The notes below the pieces were generated by a model. It had not been told where the DNA came from, did no database searches, and saw nothing but the letters and a program-made list of their open reading frames with translations. Shown here piece after piece: positions 34,662 to 42,900 of a stretch of DNA of 64,000 nucleotides. Each line of letters starts with the position of its first letter. Position 1 is the stretch's first letter. Made by a program: the position numbers and the translations under genes. Source of the DNA: an uncultured Dermabacter sp. (GTDB taxonomy: Bacteria; Actinomycetota; Actinomycetes; Actinomycetales; Dermabacteraceae); the NCBI GenBank assembly GCA_947252755.1, contig CAMXWV010000006.1, forward strand, positions 1 to 64,000, in the 5' to 3' direction.

Positions 34662-35126
34662 TCAGACGCCCACGTCCAGCCAGTGGGCTCGCTGCTCAAG
34701 GAATGCCTTCGCTGCCTGTTTGGCACCCTCCAGGCTGTGGTGCTCGCCCCAGCCGCACTGCACGTCATTGGCTGCGGGCACCTCTGAAGCCTCCAGCACG
34801 TCTGCGAGGGTCTGTTCGACCAGCGGCGCGATCTGCTCGGCGGTCATATCGCCGTTCACCAGCATGTAGAACCCGGTGCGGCAGCCCATGGGTGAAATGT
34901 CGATGATGTTGTCTGCGTGATCGCGTGCCTTCTCCGCCATCATGTGCTCCAGGGAGTGGATGGCCTCTGTGTCCAGGTGCTCGCGATTCGGCTGGGTCAG
35001 GCGAAGATCGAATTTGGTGAGCACCACTCCCTCCGTCAGCTCCTTGCGGTCCGCTACCCGGATGTACGGGGCTTTGACGAGCCGATGATCGAGATTGAAG
35101 CTCTCAACGTTCATGGTGGGTGCCAT
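34662..35126 (-). CDS. luxS: S-ribosylhomocysteine lyase
   Basis: This 154-residue metalloenzyme cleaves S-ribosylhomocysteine to homocysteine and DPD, the precursor of autoinducer-2. All key residues are present: HSLEH with metal ligands His57 and His61 and general base Glu60, catalytic Cys82 in SPMGCRTGFYML, and metal ligand Cys124 in VQCGWGEHHSLEGA. AAGGAGAATC lies directly before ATG 35126. No pfs or methionine-cycle gene is adjacent, so a metabolic or signalling role cannot be decided here. LuxS is patchy in actinomycetes, so its presence is a useful clue to lineage. Confidence 0.96.
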   Translation of the reverse strand: MAPTMNVESFNLDHRLVKAPYIRVADRKELTEGVVLTKFDLRLTQPNREHLDTEAIHSLEHMMAEKARDHADNIIDISPMGCRTGFYMLVNGDMTAEQIAPLVEQTLADVLEASEVPAANDVQCGWGEHHSLEGAKQAAKAFLEQRAHWLDVGV

Positions 35127-35245
35127 GATTCTCCTTTTCTCCTGCTCTTTGTGTATGAGCATGCGCGGTCTTCAGTCGCGGGTACACGGGGTTCCGCTCA
35201 GCAGCAACACGCATCGGGTGCGGTCAGCGCCGGGCTTCTCTCAGC

Positions 35246-36013
35246 CTACTTGCCTCGCGATGAGCGTGCGGTGCGTCCGCGCACCACAGCGGCGAACTCC
35301 TGGCGCAGGTCATCATCGGCAGCCCGGGGCCAGATCAGTGCAATCTGAGTGGGCGGTGCGCCCACCAGCGGCCGGTGAGTGACGGTTCTGCGATGGTGGT
35401 GGCGGGCAAGGCTCATCGGCATGATGGTGGCGCCGATGCCGGTCTCCACGATTTCGATGCGCTGCTTTTCATCTCCCGGCCGCTCAGCAGGGAAGACGGT
35501 CTCCCCCGCCAGGTCCTGCAGGGTGATCTCCTCGAGCAGGCTGAGCTCGCTGTCCACGCTCATCACCACCACGGCGCGCTCCTGCCAGAGTGGGATCGCG
35601 TGCAGCTCTGTGGGGAAAGGACTGCCGGCTCGTGGCTGCTCGGTATCGACGCGCGCAAACACCATGTCAGCGGCGCCGTCCTCGAGCACCGAGAACTGCT
35701 CCTCGACGGCGATCGGGCTGAGCTCGAGTTCAGCGCGCTCGCGCACGGTGTGCCAGCGGCGGCGGAATGCGTCGGGCTCCACTCCCGGGATAAACGCCAC
35801 GCGCAGGGTGCGCTCATCCTGTGGCGGGGCCGACTGTGGGGTGGGCGCTCCGGCTGAGGAGGCTTTCGCTTCACGGCGCGGCCGGGCACCGGTTCGGAAC
35901 GAGCGGCGCCCGCCGGCTCGGTTCGACCGGACTCGGGCGGCGTGTGAGCTGCGGCGGCTGCCGCCGCGTGAGCTGCGCTCTCCGCGTGCGGCACCCGATG
36001 AGCGTGCTGCCAT
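35246..36013 (-). CDS. LysR-type substrate-binding domain protein without visible HTH
   Basis: This 255-residue protein resembles only the effector half of LysR regulators. The first 65 residues are Ser/Arg/Gly-rich and basic (RGGSRRSSHAARVRSNRAGG), with no helix-turn-helix. The remainder follows the periplasmic-binding-like fold of LysR effector domains, with LRVAFIPGVEPDAFRRRWH, VLEDGAADMVFARVDTE, IPLWQERAVVVMSVD and IEIVETGIGATIMPMSLA. GGAGACG precedes ATG 36013. The basic tail might contact nucleic acid or a partner. It is a family often annotated in actinomycetes but its function is unknown. Neighbours are luxS and the SorC regulator gene. Confidence 0.7.
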   Translation of the reverse strand: MAARSSGAARGERSSRGGSRRSSHAARVRSNRAGGRRSFRTGARPRREAKASSAGAPTPQSAPPQDERTLRVAFIPGVEPDAFRRRWHTVRERAELELSPIAVEEQFSVLEDGAADMVFARVDTEQPRAGSPFPTELHAIPLWQERAVVVMSVDSELSLLEEITLQDLAGETVFPAERPGDEKQRIEIVETGIGATIMPMSLARHHHRRTVTHRPLVGAPPTQIALIWPRAADDDLRQEFAAVVRGRTARSSRGK

Positions 36014-36077
36014 CGTCTCCGCTCTCCTCGTCTGCTGATCATGGTGGGCGCGACCCGGCGCCCTGTCCATGCTGAGC

Positions 36078-37043
36078 CTATGCGACGTTGTGGGCGAGCA
36101 GCGCGGTGGCGGCGGCTTCATCAATCACCAGATCCGTGACCAGGCCGGCGAGCAGTGCCGCTCGGATCACCGGCACCTTGCCCAGGCCGGAGGCCACCAT
36201 CAGCCGACGGGGAATCCGCATCAGCCGCTCCGGTGACGGCCCCGACGCACGCTGGTTGATCGCAATGCCGTCCCAGGAGCCGTCGGGGCGGAGGAAGCGA
36301 GTGCACACATCCCCCACCACGCCGTCTGCTGCGAGCTGGTCGGTGATCTCCTGACTGAAGTAGCCGCTGGTGTACACCTTTGAGGGGACCTCTGCTTCGA
36401 AGGCGCCGCCGCTGAACACCGCGAGGGAGGCGCGGTCCTGCAGATCTAAGATGCGGGTGGTGGAGCGCTCACGCCACACCGCACGGCGGGTCTCCTCATA
36501 GTCGAAGAATGCGGGGACCACAAACGGGTGCGCTGTCGCATCCCACTTTTCTGCCATCAGCGCCACGGTGCCGCGCGCGTGCTCGAACCCTGAGCCTTCG
36601 GAATCGATTGCGCCGTTCAACTGAACCACCCGGGCCCCGGGCACTGTGCGCGGGATCACGTGCTCAGCGACGGCGGTCAGCGTGGTCCCCCACGCCACCG
36701 CGATGATCGAGTCGGGCTGCAGGTGCGCGTCGATCACCCGTGCTGCTTCACGCGCCACATCGGCCAGCCGCGTACGGCCATCGGATCCGACCGTCACCGG
36801 CACCACGTGCGCGGTGATGCCGAAACGAGAGCGCAGCTGCGAGCGAAGGGCCTGCACCCGCTGCTCCCCCGGCGGGCGCAGCGTGATCGTGACCAGCCCG
36901 TGATCGCGGGCATCGCGCAGCATGCGCGAGACCGTTGATCGGGAACAGCCGTGCTCTGCGCCGATCTCCTCCATGGTCATGCCGTCCAGGTAATACATCT
37001 GTGCAGCGGTGTAGGCGTCCATCAGGCGGCTGATCGGGTGCAT
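36078..37043 (-). CDS. SorC/DeoR-type sugar-binding transcriptional regulator
   Basis: This 321-residue protein has an N-terminal helix-turn-helix (YLDGMTMEEIGAEHGCSRST then VSRMLRDARDHGLV) and a large SorC-type sugar-phosphate-binding domain from about residue 60 (IIAVAWGTTLTAVAEHV, VVQLNGAID, GDVCTRFLRPDG, VMVASGLGK-like MVASGLGKVPVIRAALL). It is divergent from glpD across 130 bases containing an inverted repeat, so glycerol genes are the likely targets and a phosphorylated C3 compound a plausible ligand. Start 37043 is favoured by GGCGGA close upstream, with ATG 37022 as alternative. Confidence 0.85.
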   Translation of the reverse strand: MHPISRLMDAYTAAQMYYLDGMTMEEIGAEHGCSRSTVSRMLRDARDHGLVTITLRPPGEQRVQALRSQLRSRFGITAHVVPVTVGSDGRTRLADVAREAARVIDAHLQPDSIIAVAWGTTLTAVAEHVIPRTVPGARVVQLNGAIDSEGSGFEHARGTVALMAEKWDATAHPFVVPAFFDYEETRRAVWRERSTTRILDLQDRASLAVFSGGAFEAEVPSKVYTSGYFSQEITDQLAADGVVGDVCTRFLRPDGSWDGIAINQRASGPSPERLMRIPRRLMVASGLGKVPVIRAALLAGLVTDLVIDEAAATALLAHNVA

Positions 37044-37054
37044 TCCGCCAGTAT

Positions 37055-37068
37055 TGCACGAACGTGCA
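37055..37068. promoter_or_regulatory. Candidate operator between the SorC regulator and glpD
   Basis: TGCACG-AA-CGTGCA is a perfect 6-bp inverted repeat, 12 bases upstream of the SorC-type regulator start and about 105 before glpD. A palindromic TTGCGCAA (37075-37082) follows. Placement between divergent genes suits control of both. Confidence 0.5.
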
Positions 37069-37173
37069 GGGCGCTTGCGCAAATGGTCGCACCAGATCAC
37101 AATGGTCGGAATCGTGCGAGCGCGCCCAGCTTCATCCGCTGAGCTGACTGACCTCGACCATGAAGGAGACGCC

Positions 37174-38904
37174 GTGCCGGCCACATTCAAAGCCCCGCTC
37201 AATCCCGAGATCCGTGCTGCTCATCTCGACCAGCTGCGAGCGGCCACCGCAGACTCCCCGCTTGACCTGTTCATCGTGGGCGGCGGTGTGAACGGCGCCG
37301 GCGCCGCGTTCGACGCAGCCACCCGCGGGCTGAGCGTGGGCATTGCCGAGATGAACGACTGGGCCACCGGCACCTCATCGCGCTCCTCCAAGCTCATGCA
37401 CGGCGGACTGCGCTATCTGCAGATGCTGGACTTCAAGCTCGTGGCTGAAGCGCTGCGCGAACGCGACCTGCTGCTCACCACCACCGCGCCGCATCTGGTG
37501 AAGCCGATCAGCTTTGTGTTCCCCATGAAGAATCACCTGGAGCGCGGCTTCATCGGATCGGGCATCGCGCTGTATGACGCGATGCAAGTGGGTCACCGCG
37601 CGGTGCCGATGCACCGCCACCTGCTGCCGAAGAAGCTGGAGCAGCACTTCCGCGGTTTGGATCCCGAGAAGAACAAGGGCGCCATCGAGTATTACGACGC
37701 CCAGATGGATGATGCCCGCCTGGTGATGATGCTGGTGCGTTCAGCTGTCAACCTGGGTGCTGCAGCGGCCACCTACACCAAGGTGGTGTCCTACCTTGAG
37801 GACGGCGGCTCGGTGAAGGGCGTGCGCCTGAAGGATCTGCTCACCGGCGAGGAGTTCGACGTGCACGCGAAGCACGTGATCCTTGCAGGCGGCGTGTGGA
37901 CCGGCACCGAACAGGATCGCGCGCATGCTGCGACCGGCCTGAAAGTGCTCGCCTCCAAGGGCATCCACATCACGGTTCCGCGGGCCGCCATCGATGCTGA
38001 GCTCCACGCGGGCGTGATCACCCAGACTGAGAAGAGCGTGCTGTTCATCATCCCGTGGGATGAGTACTGGGTGATCGGCACCACGGATACGCCGTGGGAG
38101 CATGACGTCTCCCATCCGTCCGCCACCGGAGCGGACATCGACTATGTGCTCGAGCACGCGAATGCTGTTCTGCGCACGCCGCTGACCCGGGACGATGTGA
38201 TCGGCGTATTCGCCGGCCTGCGGCCCCTGCTGCAGCCCGTGAAAAAGGGGGACGGCGCCTCCACCAAGGTGTCCCGAGAGCACACCGTCATGGAGGTGAA
38301 GCCGGGCCTGACCGCAATCGCCGGCGGCAAGTACACCACGTACCGGGTGATGGCGGAGGACGTTGTGGACTTCGCGCTGCGCGAGGAGAGCGAGCAGCCG
38401 AGCACCCGCACCACGGTGATTCCGATCATCGGCGGCGAAGGGTACGAAGAAACGCGTCTGCACGCACAGCGCTGGGCGAAGCAGTACGGCTGGGATGAGC
38501 AGCGCACGGAGCGGCTGCTGTTCCGCTACGGGTCCCTGCTGCGCGAGCTGATGGTCCTCATCGAGAAGGATCCCTCGCTTGCCGAACCACTCGCTGAGGC
38601 GCCGCGCTACCTGCGCGCGGAGATCGCCTACGCGGTGATCGCCGAAGGTGCGGTGCATCTCGCTGATGTGATGTGCCGGCGCACTCGTCTCGACTACGAG
38701 GTGAAGGACCGCGGTGTGGCTGCCAGCGCGGAAATCGCCGCGATCATGGCGAGCATTCTGGACTGGGATGATGATCGCACTCAGCGTGAGCTCAACACCT
38801 ATCGTGAGTTCATCACAGCCCGCCTGCAGGCAGAGGACGTCCGGAGCGACGCCGAAGCCGCACGCATTGTTGAGCCGGTACCCGAGGTGCCGACTCTCAT
38901 CTGA
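37174..38904 (+). CDS. glpD: FAD-dependent glycerol-3-phosphate dehydrogenase
   Basis: This 576-residue membrane-associated flavoprotein oxidises glycerol-3-phosphate to dihydroxyacetone phosphate and reduces quinone. The N-terminal FAD fold is LFIVGGGVNGAGAAFDAATR, followed by WATGTSSRSSKLMHGGLRYL. Later motifs are LFIIPWDEYWVIGTTDTPW and TAIAGGKYTTYRVMAEDVVD, and the C-terminal helical domain has CRRTRLDYEVKDRG. The GTG at 37174 has AAGGAGA seven bases upstream and fixes the start, although the frame extends to 37054. It is the first of three glycerol genes, followed by a terminator-like hairpin before glpF. Confidence 0.95.
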   Translation: MPATFKAPLNPEIRAAHLDQLRAATADSPLDLFIVGGGVNGAGAAFDAATRGLSVGIAEMNDWATGTSSRSSKLMHGGLRYLQMLDFKLVAEALRERDLLLTTTAPHLVKPISFVFPMKNHLERGFIGSGIALYDAMQVGHRAVPMHRHLLPKKLEQHFRGLDPEKNKGAIEYYDAQMDDARLVMMLVRSAVNLGAAAATYTKVVSYLEDGGSVKGVRLKDLLTGEEFDVHAKHVILAGGVWTGTEQDRAHAATGLKVLASKGIHITVPRAAIDAELHAGVITQTEKSVLFIIPWDEYWVIGTTDTPWEHDVSHPSATGADIDYVLEHANAVLRTPLTRDDVIGVFAGLRPLLQPVKKGDGASTKVSREHTVMEVKPGLTAIAGGKYTTYRVMAEDVVDFALREESEQPSTRTTVIPIIGGEGYEETRLHAQRWAKQYGWDEQRTERLLFRYGSLLRELMVLIEKDPSLAEPLAEAPRYLRAEIAYAVIAEGAVHLADVMCRRTRLDYEVKDRGVAASAEIAAIMASILDWDDDRTQRELNTYREFITARLQAEDVRSDAEAARIVEPVPEVPTLI

Positions 38905-38909
38905 TCCTT

Positions 38910-38952
38910 GCGGCTGCCCCGTCTCCGGGGCGGAGCAGCCGCGGGCTTTTCT
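38910..38952 (+). terminator. Terminator or attenuator between glpD and glpF
   Basis: GCGGCTGC (38910-38917) pairs with GCAGCCGC (38935-38942), with an inner CCCG/CGGG pairing, and GGGCTTTTCTC follows. It is five bases past the glpD stop and about 65 before glpF, so glpD may be partly uncoupled from glpFK. Confidence 0.7.
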
Positions 38953-39017
38953 CACGCCTGAGCTCGCAGACACTGTCACCCTGCTGGGCGGGCATTCCAA
39001 CTCAATGAGGAGTTTTT

Positions 39018-39743
39018 ATGGGAACGATCTTCCTGTACGAAATCGCCGGCACAGCAACCCTGCTGCTGCTCGGCGTCGGTGTGGTAGCCAATGTGCTGCT
39101 CACCAAGACCAAGGGCAACGGCGGCGGCTGGCTGCTGATCAACTTCGGCTGGGGCCTTGCCGTGTTCGCGGGCGTCTACGTGTCATTCAAGTCCGGTGCG
39201 CATATCAACCCCGCTGTCACCATCGGTCTGCTCACCTCGGGCGCCGCTGAATATGCGCCCGGCGTCCCCGTGACTCTGGCCAACACCTTCGCCTACCTGG
39301 CGGCTCAGCTCATCGGCGGTGTGCTCGGCGCTGTGTTCGCCTGGCTTGCTTATAAGCAGCACTATGACGCCGAAACGGACCCGGATCTGATCCGCGGCAC
39401 CTTCGCCACCGCCCCGGAGATCCGCAACTACGGCTGGAACACGATCACGGAGGTCATCGCCACGTTCGTGCTGGTGCTGGTGATCCTCATGTTCGGCGGC
39501 ACCCCATCCGGGCTCGGCCCGTTGGCGGTGGCGCTGCTCGTGGTGGGCCTGGGCGCTTCGCTCGGCGGTCCCACCGGGTACGCCATCAACCCCGCCCGTG
39601 ACCTGGGCCCGCGCATCGCCCACGCACTCCTGCCGATTCCGAACAAAACCCACAGTGATTGGGGCTATTCGTGGGTTCCGGTTGTGGGACCGCTGATCGG
39701 CGGCGCGCTGGCCGGCCTGGCCGCTCCGCTGCTGGTGGGCTGA
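39018..39743 (+). CDS. glpF: Glycerol uptake facilitator (aquaglyceroporin)
   Basis: This 241-residue MIP-family channel passively admits glycerol. It has six membrane helices and the two pore-forming half-helices: the first NPA in GAHINPAVTIGLL and the second in TGYAINPARDLGPRI, with Asp and Arg adjacent to the second as in glycerol channels. GAGGAG lies just upstream of the ATG. A glpK gene follows in 49 bases, and the pair is standard for glycerol capture by phosphorylation. Confidence 0.95.
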   Translation: MGTIFLYEIAGTATLLLLGVGVVANVLLTKTKGNGGGWLLINFGWGLAVFAGVYVSFKSGAHINPAVTIGLLTSGAAEYAPGVPVTLANTFAYLAAQLIGGVLGAVFAWLAYKQHYDAETDPDLIRGTFATAPEIRNYGWNTITEVIATFVLVLVILMFGGTPSGLGPLAVALLVVGLGASLGGPTGYAINPARDLGPRIAHALLPIPNKTHSDWGYSWVPVVGPLIGGALAGLAAPLLVG

Positions 39744-39792
39744 TGACCACTCCTGCACGCATTCACCTCTTCACCGACGAAAAGGAATCCAC

Positions 39793-41322
39793 ATGACCAC
39801 CGAGAAATACATCCTGTCCATTGATCAGGGCACCACATCCTCCCGCGCCATCCTGTTCAACCGGTCCGGGCAGATCGTCTCCACCGGACAGATGGAACAT
39901 GAGCAGATCTTCCCGAAGTCCGGCTGGGTTGAGCACGACCCGGTGGAGATCATCAGGAACGTGCGCCAGGTGATCGGCAGGGCGCTGTCCGGGGCTGACA
40001 TCAACCGCGACCAGCTGGCCGCGGTGGGCATCACCAACCAGCGCGAGACCGCGGTGGTGTGGGACAAGAACACCGGCAAGCCGGTCTACAACGCAATCGT
40101 CTGGCAGGACACCCGCACCTCGAGGATCGTTGAGGAGCTCGCTGCCGGTGACGTGAACCGGTACAAGGCAACCGTCGGCCTGCCGCTGGCCACATACTTC
40201 TCCGGACCGAAGGTGAAGTGGATCCTCGACAATGTGGACGGTGCACGTGAGAAGGCCGAGGCCGGGGATCTTCTGTTCGGCAACACTGACACCTGGGTGC
40301 TGTGGAATCTCACCGGCGGTCCAAACGGCGGCGCACATAAAACCGACGTCACCAACGCCTCGCGGACCATGCTGATGAATGTTCGGACCCTCGAGTGGGA
40401 CGAGTCCATCGCCAAGGACATGGGCATCCCGATGTCAATGCTGCCGGAGATCTGCTCCTCCTCCGAGGAGTACGGCAAGGGCTCCAGGAACTCCCTCGTC
40501 TCCGGGGTGCCGTTCACCGGTATCCTCGGCGACCAGCAGGCAGCGACCTTCGGCCAGGCCGCCTTCGAGGTGGGCCAGGTGAAGAACACCTACGGCACCG
40601 GCAACTTCACCCTCATGAACACCGGTGAAGAGGCAGTGGACTCCGAGAACGGCCTGCTCACCACCGTGCTGTACAAGCTCGGGGATGAGAAGCCCGTCTA
40701 CGCTCTCGAGGGATCCGTGGCGGTCACTGGTTCGCTGGTGCAGTGGATCCGCGACTCCCTGGGCATGATCAAGGACGCCAAGGAGATCGAGACCCTCGCC
40801 AAGAAGGTGGACAACAACGGCGGCGTCTACGTGGTGCCGGCTTTCTCCGGCCTGTTCGCGCCGTACTGGAAGGACTCGGCACGTGGAGCAATCGTGGGCC
40901 TCACCCGCTACGCGAACAAGCACCACCTGGCCCGGGCAGTGCTCGAAGCAACGGCGTTCCAGTCTGCTGAGCTGATCGAAGCGATGGACAAGGACTCCGG
41001 CGTGAAACTGACCGAGCTCAAGGTGGATGGCGGGATGACCGTCAACGAAACCCTCATGCAGTTCCAGGCGGACATCCTCGGCGTTGATGTGGTTCGTCCG
41101 AAGGTTGTGGAGACCACCGCGCTCGGCGCGGCCTACGCGGCCGGTCTTGCCGTGGGCTTCTGGGACTCCACGCAGGACGTCATCGACAACTGGGAAGAGG
41201 ACAAGCGCTGGACGCCGAACATGGATGAAGAGACCCGTGAGCGGTCGATGCGTCTGTGGCGCAAGGCTGTTGAGCGGACCTTCGACTGGGTTGATGAGGA
41301 CGTGGAGAACGCCAACGGCTGA
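39793..41322 (+). CDS. glpK: Glycerol kinase
   Basis: This 509-residue FGGY kinase phosphorylates glycerol with ATP to trap it in the cell. It begins with YILSIDQGTTSSRAILFNR, and includes GWVEHDPVEI, GITNQRETAVVWDKNTG, YGTGNFTLMNTG, APYWKDSARGAIVGL and LKVDGGMTVNETLMQFQAD, all family landmarks. AAAGGAATCC precedes the ATG. Product glycerol-3-phosphate is the substrate of the upstream GlpD. It ends at a strong hairpin shared with the convergent DUF4870 gene. Confidence 0.97.
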   Translation: MTTEKYILSIDQGTTSSRAILFNRSGQIVSTGQMEHEQIFPKSGWVEHDPVEIIRNVRQVIGRALSGADINRDQLAAVGITNQRETAVVWDKNTGKPVYNAIVWQDTRTSRIVEELAAGDVNRYKATVGLPLATYFSGPKVKWILDNVDGAREKAEAGDLLFGNTDTWVLWNLTGGPNGGAHKTDVTNASRTMLMNVRTLEWDESIAKDMGIPMSMLPEICSSSEEYGKGSRNSLVSGVPFTGILGDQQAATFGQAAFEVGQVKNTYGTGNFTLMNTGEEAVDSENGLLTTVLYKLGDEKPVYALEGSVAVTGSLVQWIRDSLGMIKDAKEIETLAKKVDNNGGVYVVPAFSGLFAPYWKDSARGAIVGLTRYANKHHLARAVLEATAFQSAELIEAMDKDSGVKLTELKVDGGMTVNETLMQFQADILGVDVVRPKVVETTALGAAYAAGLAVGFWDSTQDVIDNWEEDKRWTPNMDEETRERSMRLWRKAVERTFDWVDEDVENANG

Positions 41323-41362
41323 TCTGGGTGCTATCGCGCACTGAGATGGTGCGCACAGAAAA

Positions 41363-41393
41363 AGGGGCCGGATCCACAGGGATCCGGCCCCTT
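41363..41393. terminator. Bidirectional terminator, glpK and DUF4870 operon
   Basis: AGGGGCCGGATCC and GGATCCGGCCCCT form a perfect 13-bp stem with loop ACAG. The minus strand has a run of five T residues after it, the plus strand a weaker TTCT. It sits between convergent genes. Confidence 0.85.
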
Positions 41394-41409
41394 CTGCTGT
41401 GTCGTCTTC

Positions 41410-41982
41410 TTATCGGATGATGGTTGGGGTCAGCGGGTAGCGGTACGCCTCATTGCGGCTAGCTGCCATCGCGGCGAGGATCGGGACCACAATCGACCAG
41501 ATCCACAGTGCAACGGCCAGCAGCCCGCCGAGCGCAAGCGGAATAAAGCCGATCAGAATCACCATCAGCAAGGTTCCAAGGAAAACCAAACCGCCGGCAA
41601 CCATCTGACCGATGAGCAGAACGATCGCAAAGTTCAGCGCCCCCGCTGCTGCCTGCCGCGGGAACGGCCGGTCCTGCGCGGTCATCAGGTAGATGATCAG
41701 CGGCCCCACCCATGCCAAGAAACCAGCCGAGAGGAGCGTTCCGGCAACGATCGACAGATGCGCGAGGATTGCCAGCGTGCGATCGTTGTCACTGATCGGA
41801 AGCTGCGCGCCCGGCATCTGCCCGGATCCTGGCTGCTGCTGTCCGTTCGGCGCAGCATAGCCGCCGTCCATTGAGTACGGGTCAGACGGCGGCTGGTCCG
41901 CTCCAGGCTGCGGTGCACCAGACTGCGGTGCACCAGGCTGTGGTGCGCCTGGCAGATCAGGGCTATTAGGCGGCTGGTTCAT
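41410..41982 (-). CDS. DUF4870-domain membrane protein
   Basis: This 190-residue protein has a Pro/Gln/Gly-rich N-terminus of about 70 residues with degenerate GAPQPG repeats, then three or four membrane helices (LAILAHLSIVAGTLLSAGFL, GPLIIYLMTAQD, ALNFAIVLLIGQMVAGGLVF, the AVALWIWSIVVPILA end). The LAHLS/LGPLIIYL arrangement matches DUF4870/TIC20-like small membrane proteins. AGGAG lies eight bases before ATG 41982, and the start overlaps the IMPase stop (TGATG). It is the last gene of the sepX-like operon; its function is unknown. Confidence 0.8.
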   Translation of the reverse strand: MNQPPNSPDLPGAPQPGAPQSGAPQPGADQPPSDPYSMDGGYAAPNGQQQPGSGQMPGAQLPISDNDRTLAILAHLSIVAGTLLSAGFLAWVGPLIIYLMTAQDRPFPRQAAAGALNFAIVLLIGQMVAGGLVFLGTLLMVILIGFIPLALGGLLAVALWIWSIVVPILAAMAASRNEAYRYPLTPTIIR

Positions 41983-42866
41983 CAACAATCTCCTGTACGA
42001 AATCGGTGGGTGATCTCTCCCAGTGTATCGAGCACCTCGATCCGGTCGGAACCGGAGCAGGCCACATACGCGGGGCGCATGTGCAGCGGCAGGTCGCCGC
42101 CGTCAGATTCATCACCGGGCCGGCCGCTCCATGCGCGAATGCTGCCGCCTGCCTTGTCAACGATATGGAAGCCGGCCGCCACATCCCACGGGCTGATCCC
42201 CATGAGCATCGTCGCATCGGCCCAGCCTGCAGCCACGTATGCGAGCTCAAGGGCGGCAGTGCCCAGGCACCGCACTGCGCTGACCGAGGTGTACACGGAG
42301 CTCATCTGCTCCTCGATGATCTGCGGGTATTCAGCGAAGCCGCGGGCGCTCGGCCAGCCGGAGAGCACAAGCGCGTCCTGTGCGGGGCGTGTCTGATGCC
42401 CGCCAATCCGCTCACCGTTGAGATATGCACCGTGCTCATCCGACCAGAACTCCTGGCCCAGGATCGGTGCATTGATCACGCCTCCCACCAGCTGATCGTC
42501 CACGGTGATGCCGATGGAGATGCAGAAGAGGGGCAGCCCGGCAGCGAAGTTCGACGTGCCGTCAATCGGGTCCACAATGAAGCAGACCGGGCCGGTCCCC
42601 TCCCGGGATCCGCCTTCCTCACCCAGGATCGACGCACTTGGCAGCCGCTGCAGCAGGTGCTCGATGATGATCGCTTCGCTGCGCTTGTCATGCACGGTGA
42701 CGATGTCATGCGCGTTCTGTTTGTAGGCCCGGTCGATCCGCATGCGGTCAATGCTGCGCTGGTAGTCAGCGGCGGCATCGGCTGCGCTGCGCGCCAGCGC
42801 AACGAGGTCAGCAATCGGCGGAACAGCGGAATCCAGATCAGAAAGAGGAGGACTGTCAGTGCTCAT
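41982..42866 (-). CDS. Inositol monophosphatase family protein
   Basis: This 294-residue Mg-dependent phosphatase belongs to the IMPase family. Metal-binding motifs are present: ASILGEEGGSRE, CFIVDPIDGTSNFAAGLPL and the C-terminal GISPWDVAAGFHIVDKAGG. The substrate could be inositol-1-phosphate, histidinol phosphate or another sugar phosphate and cannot be assigned from sequence. Start 42866 was chosen at the first ATG of the coding pattern. It follows the FAD-linked oxidase by 34 bases in the same direction and overlaps the DUF4870 start. Confidence 0.9.
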   Translation of the reverse strand: MSTDSPPLSDLDSAVPPIADLVALARSAADAAADYQRSIDRMRIDRAYKQNAHDIVTVHDKRSEAIIIEHLLQRLPSASILGEEGGSREGTGPVCFIVDPIDGTSNFAAGLPLFCISIGITVDDQLVGGVINAPILGQEFWSDEHGAYLNGERIGGHQTRPAQDALVLSGWPSARGFAEYPQIIEEQMSSVYTSVSAVRCLGTAALELAYVAAGWADATMLMGISPWDVAAGFHIVDKAGGSIRAWSGRPGDESDGGDLPLHMRPAYVACSGSDRIEVLDTLGEITHRFRTGDC

Positions 42867-42900
42867 GGCGCCTATTGTTCCAGGCCCGCCTCCATACCGG

